From Pontibacter populi (GTDB lineage: Bacteria; Bacteroidota; Bacteroidia; Cytophagales; Hymenobacteraceae), in the NCBI RefSeq assembly GCF_019336435.1, contig NZ_JAHWXQ010000004.1, positions 302,684 to 366,683 of the forward strand: 64,000 bases of DNA, given 5' to 3'. Made by a program: the position numbers and the translations under genes. How positions within the stretch are numbered: the first letter of the stretch is position 1; every line of letters starts with the position of its first letter. Of this stretch, positions 57,010 to 64,000 are shown in pieces. The notes under the pieces were generated by a model. The model had not been told where the DNA came from, did no database searches, and saw only the letters and a program-made list of their open reading frames with translations.

Positions 57010-57261
57010 ATGAAATTCGTTGCCGAAATAAATGTAATGCCCCGCCCGGAATTGTTAGACCCACAAGGTAAAGCTGTTTTGCTTGGCCTGGAGCACCTTG
57101 GCCTGGACCAGGTAGAGAACGTGCGCATTGGCAAACACATTACCCTGCACCTGGATGCCGAAAATGAAACTATAGCCCGCGAGAAAGTGGACAAAGCCTG
57201 CAGCAAACTACTGGCTAACCTGATCATGGAGTCGTACGAATACGAGCTGAAGCAAGTATAA
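57010..57261 (+). CDS. purS: phosphoribosylformylglycinamidine synthase subunit PurS
   Basis: 83 residues, the full size of PurS. Conserved parts: KFVAEINVMPRPELLDPQGK, GLEHLGLDQVENVRIGKHIT and CSKLLANLIMESYEYEL. PurS bridges PurQ and PurL in the FGAM synthase of organisms without the large fused PurL. Location next to pssA, away from purQ, is not unusual. Confidence 0.95.
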   Translation: MKFVAEINVMPRPELLDPQGKAVLLGLEHLGLDQVENVRIGKHITLHLDAENETIAREKVDKACSKLLANLIMESYEYELKQV

Positions 57262-57311
57262 ATTACTGGGGCACAATAAGCTGCCTGTTTTCTTGTTATT
57301 TTTATAAGGTG

Positions 57312-57336
57312 ATGCCTTCCTGTTACAGGTGGGCAT
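57312..57336 (+). promoter_or_regulatory. hairpin in the purS-porU gap
   Basis: ATGCC and GGCAT enclose a second stem CCTG/CAGG (two stacked helices). No clear T run follows. It may be a leader structure of porU or a weak terminator of purS. Confidence 0.4.
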
Positions 57337-57366
57337 TATCTGCTTATTTAGTTCTGTGCGTTGCCT

Positions 57367-60300
57367 ATGCAGTCACGTTTACATTTCCTGGTATGCATGC
57401 TGCTTTTTTTAAGCGTTATGGCTGGCACAGCTGTAGCCCAACACAAGGCCCCGGAACCAATTACACTTACCTGGGATGCGCAGGAATCAGTCTTCCCGGT
57501 TACCGGTCACGAAGCTAAGATCCCCTCTTTTAAAGGCGCAACTATAGATCTGCAACAACGCCTGCCCTACTACCGGTTATCCATCCCCAACACCCACATC
57601 AGCAGTTTTAAAGTAACAGAAGCTGTATTTGCACCTTTTTCGGGTAAAGAACAGGAACAGTTTAAGGGCATTACTTTTAACAATGAAGCGAAGGTTGAGT
57701 TCGTAAATGCGCGGCAAAATAAACAACCGGCAACTATAGTTTCGATCCTGCCGATCCGCAGAAACCCGCAAACCAATCAACTCGAAAAACTTACCCGTTT
57801 CAGCTATAGTTACAGCTCCGCAACTGTAGCTACCCAAAGCACAAACCGCACTGCCGGCAACTTTACAAATAACTCGGTACTAAGCTCCGGCGACTGGTAT
57901 AAACTGGCTGTCACACAATCCGGGGTTCATAAAATTGACAAGGCTACCTTACAGGCTCTTGGCATTAACACGCAGAGCTTAGATCCTAAAACGATACAGC
58001 TTTTCGGGAATGGAGGCGGTATGTTGCCTCAGCCAAATAGTGCACCGGTGGCAGATGATCTACAGGAAAATGCGATCGTTGTAAGTGGCGAACAGGACGG
58101 ACAATTTAACGACAACGACTTTATCCTTTTCTACGGGCAGGGACCACATACCTGGCTCTATAATCCCCAACAGGACAAGTTTGACCATACCTACAACGTT
58201 TACTCCGATACTACTTTTTATTTTTTGAGAGTTGGCCATAGTTCCGGGCTACGTGTACAGAATCGCGCGCAGGCAGCAGGAGCAACACAAACTATAACGA
58301 CCTTTAACGAACACGTTTTTCATGAGCGCGATCTGATGAATGCTGTGCACTCGGGCCGCGAATGGTACGGCGAGGATTTCAGCACATTTACGTCATCCCG
58401 CGAGGTTACACTTCCGGTTACAGGCATTGTTCCGAACTCAACAGTAAAGCTAACGGCAGCTGTCATGGGTAACTCCTCTACCGATTGCTCTTTTGGTTTT
58501 AAGTTCGGGAGTCAAACAATTGGCACGGTTCCCATAGCTGGGCGCGGCACCTATAGTTACCACCCTGAGGGCGTAGATGGCAGCAGGACCTTTGCTTTTA
58601 ACCAGCAGCAGTTAGGTAGCAGTACGGAAGCAAAGGCAACTATAACCTTTAATATGCCTTCTGATGCCACGGCAACCGGCAACCTCAATTACCTCGAGCT
58701 CAACTATAACCGCCAGCTTAAACTATACGGCGACCAAACCAGCTTTCGGGCAACGGCAACTATAGGCAAAGGAGCTACTAACTATAGCATTACGGATGCA
58801 CCTGCCACCGCAATCGTTTGGGATGTGACAGATCCGCTTCGACCGGTGCGGCAGCAAACCAACTATAGCACTGCTTTACAGTTTACAACTTTAGCTGATG
58901 TGCTGCGCGAGTTTGTGGTTTTTACGGATACCAACATCAGCTTAAAACCTATAGTTAAGGGTAAAGTGGCTAATCAGAACCTGCACAGCCTTAACCTGGA
59001 TGGCCGCATCGATCATGTTATCATCACACACCCTTCGCTACTACAACAGGCCCAACGGCTGGCAGAGCACCGGAAATCCAAAAGCAACCTGAACAGTATT
59101 GTTGTAACCACCACACAGGTTTATAACGAGTTCTCTTCAGGCGCGCAGGATGTAACAGCTATCCGTAATTTTATGCGCATGCTGTATACCCGCAGCCATA
59201 AACCTGCTGGCGAGCTGATGTATTTGCTGCTTTTCGGAGATGCTTCTTACGACTATAAGAACCGCCTGCCTGCTAATACCAACCTTGTTCCGGTTTATGA
59301 ATCGCGCCAGTCGCTGCATCCTATTTCCAGCTACTCTTCCGAAGATTATTATGGTTTCCTGGATGAGGAAGAAGGCGAGTGGGCTGAAAATAATTTAGGC
59401 GATCACCTGCTCGACATCGGGATCGGGCGTATGCCGGCAAAAAACATACAAGAAGCCACCACACTGGTGGATAAGATACTGGCATATGAGAGCAGCAACC
59501 ATTTTGGCAAATGGCGCAGCCAGGTAACACTTGTGTCGGATGATGGTGATTTTAACGAGCACCAGGCCGATGCCGAATTTCTGGCAAATTTCCTGGAAAC
59601 CAAGGCACCCAACTATACCACCAATAAACTATACTTGGACCTGTATCGGCAGGAAGCCGTTGCCAATGGCCAGCGCGCTCCGGACCTGAATCGTGATCTT
59701 ACCAATGCAGTAGAACAAGGCTCGCTGCTGGTAAACTATACCGGCCATGGTAACGAGGTAAGCTGGGCAGCCGAACAGATATTAACCTTGCCACAGGTTG
59801 AAGACTGGCAGAACCGGAACAACCTTACCTTTATGCTTACCGCTACCTGCGAGTTTGGCCGCTACGACGATCCGGCGCGCGTATCCGGTGCAGAAGTGGC
59901 TATGTTACACAATCAGGGCGCAGCAGTTGGCCTAGTTACTACTACCCGGCCTGTTTATTCGAGTAGCAACCGGGTGCTTAACCGTAATTTTTTTGAAGCT
60001 GCTTTTACACCCGCGGCAGGCAAAATGCCGCGTTTAGGAGACGTGGTCCTTCAGACTAAGAATAAAAGCATTACAGATAATATCAGTGGATCGCGTGGGG
60101 TGTATAACCGTAACTTCACGTTGCTCTGCGACCCGGCTCTGCAACTGGCCTCTCCTGATCTGAAAGCTGAAATTACACACATTAATGGCCGCCCGGTTGC
60201 TACCGATACCTTAAGTGCCCTGGGCAAAGTAACCATGCAGGGCAGAATAGCAGGGAATGATGGCTCGGTTGCAACAAACTATAACGGCACGCTGCGCACC

Positions 60301-61233
60301 ACCATTTATGAGAAGCAAACTATACAGCAGACTTTTGGTGATGAGAAAGCCCCGGTTATACCTGTAAAGCAACGAAAAAACGTATTGTATGAGGGCACCG
60401 CAACTATAACCAACAGCCAGTTCACGATCAGTTTTGTTGTTCCGAAAGACATTGCTTACCAGTATGGTGCCGGTAAAATAATATTGTATGCCAGCAACGA
60501 AACGCAGGATGCCCTTGGCGCTAACACAACTATAACAGTGGGCGGTACAGCCCGGAATATTACAGCAGATAACATACCACCAACTATAAACCTATTTTTA
60601 GAAGATGAGTCTTTTGTATTCGGAGGTAGCACCAGTCAGAATCCATCCTTGCTCATTAAGTTATTTGACGAGAACGGTATTAACACGGCAGGCTTGGGTA
60701 TCGGACACGAACTGATAGCTATTCTGGATGGGAATGAAGAGAACCCGATTGTACTTAACGATTACTATAGTTCGGATAAAGACAGCTACCAGAGCGGGAA
60801 AATAAATTACGCTCTAAAAAATTTAAAACCAGGTCCGCATTCGCTCCGTTTTAAGGCCTGGGATACGCACAACAACGCTTCCGAAGAATATATAGAGTTT
60901 TTTGTATCTAATAATGAGGATTTTTCGTTAGACCATGTGCTTAACTATCCTAACCCGTTTTCTACAAAAACAACGTTTCATTTTGACCATAACCGTGCAG
61001 GAGACGATCTGGATATACAAGTGCAGATTTACACTATTTCCGGAAAGCTGGTAAAAACTTTACAAACTATAAGTATGGGTTCGCCAGCACATGTAGCAGC
61101 TTTATCCTGGAATGGTCGTGATGAGTATAATGATTTGCTTGCACGTGGCGTTTATGTATATAAAGTCAGGGTGCGCTCCCGTCAGGATGGTAAAAGCATT
61201 TCTAAATTTGAAAAACTTGTAATATTAAATTAG
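57367..61233 (+). CDS. porU: T9SS sortase PorU (C25 family)
   Basis: 1288 residues from ATG; a TTG two codons upstream is the alternative. Signal peptide FLVCMLLFLSVMAGTAVAQ. Gingipain-type C25 catalytic domain (about 540-920) with H794 in NYTGHGNEVSW and C828 in LTATCEFGRYDDP, the expected His-Cys dyad. The C-terminus has a FlgD-like/T9SS-type domain (NYPNPFSTKTTFHF, VQIYTISGKLVKTLQ, GVYVYKVRV). PorU cleaves the sorting tail of T9SS cargo and links it to anionic LPS. porV follows. The gene holds 22 AACTATA/TATAGTT half sites. Confidence 0.95.
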   Translation: MQSRLHFLVCMLLFLSVMAGTAVAQHKAPEPITLTWDAQESVFPVTGHEAKIPSFKGATIDLQQRLPYYRLSIPNTHISSFKVTEAVFAPFSGKEQEQFKGITFNNEAKVEFVNARQNKQPATIVSILPIRRNPQTNQLEKLTRFSYSYSSATVATQSTNRTAGNFTNNSVLSSGDWYKLAVTQSGVHKIDKATLQALGINTQSLDPKTIQLFGNGGGMLPQPNSAPVADDLQENAIVVSGEQDGQFNDNDFILFYGQGPHTWLYNPQQDKFDHTYNVYSDTTFYFLRVGHSSGLRVQNRAQAAGATQTITTFNEHVFHERDLMNAVHSGREWYGEDFSTFTSSREVTLPVTGIVPNSTVKLTAAVMGNSSTDCSFGFKFGSQTIGTVPIAGRGTYSYHPEGVDGSRTFAFNQQQLGSSTEAKATITFNMPSDATATGNLNYLELNYNRQLKLYGDQTSFRATATIGKGATNYSITDAPATAIVWDVTDPLRPVRQQTNYSTALQFTTLADVLREFVVFTDTNISLKPIVKGKVANQNLHSLNLDGRIDHVIITHPSLLQQAQRLAEHRKSKSNLNSIVVTTTQVYNEFSSGAQDVTAIRNFMRMLYTRSHKPAGELMYLLLFGDASYDYKNRLPANTNLVPVYESRQSLHPISSYSSEDYYGFLDEEEGEWAENNLGDHLLDIGIGRMPAKNIQEATTLVDKILAYESSNHFGKWRSQVTLVSDDGDFNEHQADAEFLANFLETKAPNYTTNKLYLDLYRQEAVANGQRAPDLNRDLTNAVEQGSLLVNYTGHGNEVSWAAEQILTLPQVEDWQNRNNLTFMLTATCEFGRYDDPARVSGAEVAMLHNQGAAVGLVTTTRPVYSSSNRVLNRNFFEAAFTPAAGKMPRLGDVVLQTKNKSITDNISGSRGVYNRNFTLLCDPALQLASPDLKAEITHINGRPVATDTLSALGKVTMQGRIAGNDGSVATNYNGTLRTTIYEKQTIQQTFGDEKAPVIPVKQRKNVLYEGTATITNSQFTISFVVPKDIAYQYGAGKIILYASNETQDALGANTTITVGGTARNITADNIPPTINLFLEDESFVFGGSTSQNPSLLIKLFDENGINTAGLGIGHELIAILDGNEENPIVLNDYYSSDKDSYQSGKINYALKNLKPGPHSLRFKAWDTHNNASEEYIEFFVSNNEDFSLDHVLNYPNPFSTKTTFHFDHNRAGDDLDIQVQIYTISGKLVKTLQTISMGSPAHVAALSWNGRDEYNDLLARGVYVYKVRVRSRQDGKSISKFEKLVILN

Positions 61234-61252
61234 TAGAATCCTGTAATATCCC

Positions 61253-61260
61253 TATATTTG
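61253..61260 (+). promoter_or_regulatory. candidate -7 element of porV
   Basis: TATATTTG, exact TAnnTTTG, in the 50-base gap between porU and porV; no convincing -33 element, so porV may also be read from porU. Confidence 0.4.
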
Positions 61261-61283
61261 ATATAGTTATCACTACCCAATCT

Positions 61284-62399
61284 ATGTACAGAAAAAGTAT
61301 ACTCTTAAAGGTCGCCGCTTTTGCATTAACCTTTATAGCAGCACCTGCTGCCTACGCCCAATCAACTATAGGCCAGGAAGGGCAGGTATTAACTACTGCA
61401 GTGCCGGTTTTGCTGGTAGCTCCAGACTCCAGATCAGCTGCTCTTGGCGAGGCTGGTGTCGCTTTATCTCCTGATGCGAACGCACCTTTCTGGAACCCTG
61501 CCAAATTAGGATTTGTACCAAACGACCTGAGTGTAAGCTTCTCTTATTCTCCGTGGCTGCGTAACATCACCGACGACATGTCGCTGAACTACCTTTCAGG
61601 TTATAAGAAGATAAACGAAACTTCAGCTATCTCTCTTTCTCTGATGTATTTCGATTTGGGAGATATCCAGTTTATAGATGAGAACCGCCAGCCTATCCAG
61701 GATTTCAATCCAAAAGAATATGCTATATCGGTAGCATATGGCCAGGCACTGAGCGAGTACCTGAGTTTAGGTGTGGCAGCTCGCTTTATACATTCTAACC
61801 TTGCCGGCGATGTAAATGTGAGTGGCTCCAATACAGAAGCACAACCTGGTAATACTGCCTCAGTTGATGTGGGTGTGTTCTATAACCGCGACCTTAACCA
61901 AAACATTAACCTGGGTTTAGGTGCCAACATCTCTAACATAGGTGGCAAAATTGCCTATTCTGAGTCAACTGCAAAAAGCTTTCTGCCAACTAATCTTAAG
62001 TTAGGTACAGCTATAAAATATAACATGGATGCCTTTAACTCGATCACCTTCCTGTTAGATGCAAACAAGCTACTGGTACCATCTCCTTCTGCTGATCCTG
62101 ATCAGTCTGTAGTGGCAGGTATCTTCTCGTCTTTTGGTGATGCTGAAGGCGGAGCAAGCGAAGAGTTTAAAGAAGTAAACTTTAATACAGGTTTAGAGTA
62201 CTGGTATAATAACTTGTTTGCAGCGCGTGCTGGTTATTTTTATGAGAACGAAGAAAAAGGCGGTCGCCAGTTCTTCTCGATGGGCCTTGGCTTACGTTAC
62301 CAGAAATTTGGTGTAGATGCAGCCTATCTTATCCCTAACGACCAGAACAATCCGCTAGCGCAAACTATACGTTTCAGTATCGCGTTGAACCTGGATTAA
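61284..62399 (+). CDS. porV: T9SS outer membrane protein PorV (LptO)
   Basis: 371 residues, signal peptide ending APAAYAQ. FadL-like barrel with PorV marks: VPVLLVAPDSRSAALGEAGV, ALSPDANAPFWNPAKLGFVP and PWLRNITDDMSLNYLSGYKK, ending NPLAQTIRFSIALNLD. PorV collects substrates emerging from the SprA channel and hands them to PorU. Direct neighbour of porU as in other Bacteroidota. Confidence 0.95.
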   Translation: MYRKSILLKVAAFALTFIAAPAAYAQSTIGQEGQVLTTAVPVLLVAPDSRSAALGEAGVALSPDANAPFWNPAKLGFVPNDLSVSFSYSPWLRNITDDMSLNYLSGYKKINETSAISLSLMYFDLGDIQFIDENRQPIQDFNPKEYAISVAYGQALSEYLSLGVAARFIHSNLAGDVNVSGSNTEAQPGNTASVDVGVFYNRDLNQNINLGLGANISNIGGKIAYSESTAKSFLPTNLKLGTAIKYNMDAFNSITFLLDANKLLVPSPSADPDQSVVAGIFSSFGDAEGGASEEFKEVNFNTGLEYWYNNLFAARAGYFYENEEKGGRQFFSMGLGLRYQKFGVDAAYLIPNDQNNPLAQTIRFSIALNLD

Positions 62400-62416
62400 G
62401 ATTAACCAAAATAAGA

Positions 62417-63700
62417 ATGCTTGACAGAACAAAAGCACCAGAAATAAAAGAAATAGATGCAGTTTCACTTCAGGTAGCAGAGGTATCGCACCTGTCTAAC
62501 GGAGTAAAATTACACATCATAAAAAGCGAAACCCAGCCTGTAGTAAGGCTGGATTTTGTTTTTAAAGCCGGTAAAGTTTACGAAACTGTAAAAGGAGCAT
62601 CAGACTTGTCTGCTAAAATGCTCTTCGAAGGCACCACTAACTTTACCGCAAAACAAATAGCCGAAACAGTAGCCTTCTACGGTGCCTCTTTCGACAACAA
62701 CCATGGCTATGACAGGTCAGAGTACACATTATACTGCCTGTCTAAATATGTGGCTGATCTGATGCCTGTCGTATTAGATGTGTTGCAGAACCCGGTTTTC
62801 CCTGCTGAGGAATTTGCCATCTTAAAAAACAGAAACCAGCAGAACCTGAAAATACAGCGTCAGAAGAATAATTACCTGGCAACGCATTCCTTCACTAAAC
62901 TTATTTACGGGGAAGATCATCCGTATGTATTCGGTTATGATGAAGGCGAACTGGATGCTATATCTCTTGAAGATGTTAGATCATTTTACAATAGCAACTA
63001 TAGTTTAGAGGGCCTGGAGATCTTTGCGTGTGGTGCCATTTCAGAAGATGTAGAGGCTTTGCTGATAAAAGAACTATCAGAACTTAAAGCACCATCACAA
63101 ATGCCTGGTAAAGTCAATTTTACGGCAAATGGTATAAAAGATAATAGTGTATTTGACGAAATAAAAGAAAGCCTTCAATCATCTATCCGAACAGGTTTAG
63201 CATTCCCTCATATTTCTCATCCAGACTACCATAAGTTAACTGTACTGAATGAAATACTAGGCGGTTATTTTGGATCCAGGTTAATGCGCAATATCAGGGA
63301 AGACAAAGGCTACACCTATGGCATTTATTCTACTATCTCTCCGAAAGAGAAGGATAGCATGTTCTATATTGGCACGGATGTGAACTATGAAGTAACAAAT
63401 AAGACTATAGCTGAAATCAGAAAAGAGATAAAGCTATTACAGGACGAGCTTGTGGATGATGATGAACTAAAAACGGTGCAGAGCTACATGATCGGTAAGT
63501 TTCTGAACAACATCGCTACCATTTTTGAACAGGCTGATAAATATAAACGCATCATACTTTATAATTTAACACCTGAGTTTCACTCAAACTACTTAACTAC
63601 AATAAGAACTATTACTCCTCAAGAAATTCAGGAACTCGCCATAACTTACCTGAACACAGATAACTTAAAAACGGCAATTGCAGGACGTAAGGCGGAGTAG
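62417..63700 (+). CDS. M16 family peptidase-like protein without HxxEH
   Basis: 427 residues, standard length of one M16 subunit. The place of the HxxEH zinc motif reads GASDLSAKMLFEGT, with the histidines and glutamate gone. The other M16 signature is intact: GSRLMRNIREDKGYTYGIYS (R-x-x-x-G-Y-x-Y). Such subunits pair with an active one and complete its active site. The partner may lie outside the window. Starts 17 bases after porV, so it is probably co-transcribed with it, though its job need not be in T9SS. Confidence 0.9.
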   Translation: MLDRTKAPEIKEIDAVSLQVAEVSHLSNGVKLHIIKSETQPVVRLDFVFKAGKVYETVKGASDLSAKMLFEGTTNFTAKQIAETVAFYGASFDNNHGYDRSEYTLYCLSKYVADLMPVVLDVLQNPVFPAEEFAILKNRNQQNLKIQRQKNNYLATHSFTKLIYGEDHPYVFGYDEGELDAISLEDVRSFYNSNYSLEGLEIFACGAISEDVEALLIKELSELKAPSQMPGKVNFTANGIKDNSVFDEIKESLQSSIRTGLAFPHISHPDYHKLTVLNEILGGYFGSRLMRNIREDKGYTYGIYSTISPKEKDSMFYIGTDVNYEVTNKTIAEIRKEIKLLQDELVDDDELKTVQSYMIGKFLNNIATIFEQADKYKRIILYNLTPEFHSNYLTTIRTITPQEIQELAITYLNTDNLKTAIAGRKAE

Positions 63701-63717
63701 ATACTATTTTCATTACT

Positions 63718-63761
63718 AAACTATAAAGGCCAATGCTTTCGAGCATTGGCCTTTATAGTTT
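63718..63761. terminator. terminator with perfect 20 bp stem and TTCG loop
   Basis: Arms 63718-63737 and 63742-63761 pair without mismatch around a TTCG tetraloop. The base of the stem is AAACTATA/TATAGTTT, and the GC core is GGCCAATGCT. It ends the porV-M16 transcript. Confidence 0.93.
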
Positions 63762-63951
63762 ATGAGAGTGTTCAATTACCAGTTTAATCAGTGAGGAGAT
63801 TCGCTAGAAATACCTGCTAAAAGAATCACTAAAAATCTATTTAGATAACCAGCTAAAACAACATATAAGAAATGGAAGATACTAGAATAGCCATAGCTGC
63901 TTTAGCCTGCCCATTCATCAATTCCCCTCCTTCCCCACTTCCCTAAAACGC
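63762..63951. other. gene-free stretch near the window end
   Basis: About 190 bases with no coding frame and no repeat that I can see. Confidence 0.5.
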
Positions 63952-63987
63952 AAAACACCCCGCCTTAATTAAAAGACGGGGTGTTTT
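63952..63987. terminator. terminator at the window end
   Basis: AAAACACCCCG / CGGGGTGTTTT stem with A-rich and T-rich flanks, usable from both sides; it may belong to a gene beyond the window. Confidence 0.85.
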
Positions 63988-64000
63988 TAGATAGGGTTGG

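Larger units (their letters stand above)
1114..63005. repeat. dispersed iterated palindrome AACTATAGTT
   Basis: Full palindromes begin at 1114, 1304, 17768, 17954, 18882, 20686, 21089, 23497, 39029, 41693, 45883, 48914, 56800, 57732 and 62996 (read by eye, so a minimum). The half site AACTATA/TATAGTT is much more frequent, on both strands, in genes and gaps. Coordinates mark the first and last full copies only. Confidence 0.85.

Noticed and set aside
1114..63005. AACTATAG as a promoter -10 type element
   Set aside because: It occurs inside genes, on both strands and in terminators; the clear promoters here use TAnnTTTG instead.

Overview
The window is a gene-dense stretch of a Bacteroidota chromosome, most likely from the Cytophagales (Hymenobacteraceae, Pontibacter-like; this placement is inferred from gene content, not tested). 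Support comes from type IX secretion genes (sprA, porU, porV) and a T9SS-sorted protease, Bacteroidota-only families (DUF4292, DUF3078, HEIGH M57 lipoproteins), promoter -7 elements of the TAnnTTTG type, and a general lack of Shine-Dalgarno sequences. I see no prophage, insertion sequence, CRISPR array, tRNA or rRNA.

Layout. 0-8.4 kb: 5' part of a class I fructose-bisphosphate aldolase gene, a pair of amidohydrolase-family exoproteins (one with its metal ligands gone), a small lipoprotein, an M28 glutaminyl-cyclase-like lipoprotein overlapping cysS, and a membrane-anchored endonuclease/exonuclease/phosphatase protein. 8.6-13.7 kb: the rimP-nusA-infB operon with a consensus promoter and a leader hairpin. 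13.7-15.6 kb: a small basic exported protein, a DUF3078 barrel and mscL. 15.7-23.5 kb: enoyl-CoA hydratase, lipid-linked sugar flippase, dut, sugar nucleotidyltransferase, TPR protein, DUF4292 lipoprotein and an EnvC-like murein hydrolase activator, all in one direction. 23.5-24.1 kb: a 600-base gene-free gap with a possible minus-strand ncRNA. 24.1-30.6 kb: two tatA copies, gatA, an MltD-like transglycosylase, maeB and ruvA. 30.7-42.8 kb: the giant T9SS translocon gene sprA, gcvH, a VanZ-like protein, an M28 peptidase and a T9SS-sorted subtilase. 42.8-45.8 kb: an intergenic repeat island and two tandem M57 protease genes with matching terminators. 45.9-57.3 kb: yicC, purQ, a small exported protein, a SulP transporter, a minus-strand set (FAD oxidoreductase, TolB-propeller/barrel fusion, serine hydrolase), an MBL hydrolase, pssA and purS. 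57.4-63.7 kb: porU, porV and an M16-family protein lacking the zinc motif.

Genes that work together: SprA (translocon), PorV (shuttle) and PorU (sortase) export and anchor proteins such as the subtilase. PurQ and PurS are two subunits of FGAM synthase. The flippase, nucleotidyltransferase, TPR, EnvC-like and MltD-like proteins all act on the envelope.

The most striking signal is not a gene. The 10-base palindrome AACTATAGTT and its 7-base half site AACTATA/TATAGTT are scattered through the whole window on both strands, inside genes and between them. I found 15 full palindromes by eye (about 0.06 expected in random sequence) and 22 half sites in porU alone. They are scarce in rimP-nusA-infB (3 in 4.9 kb) and absent from the two M57 coding sequences. 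Several terminators carry the motif in their stems. It behaves like a highly iterated palindrome comparable in kind to cyanobacterial HIP1.
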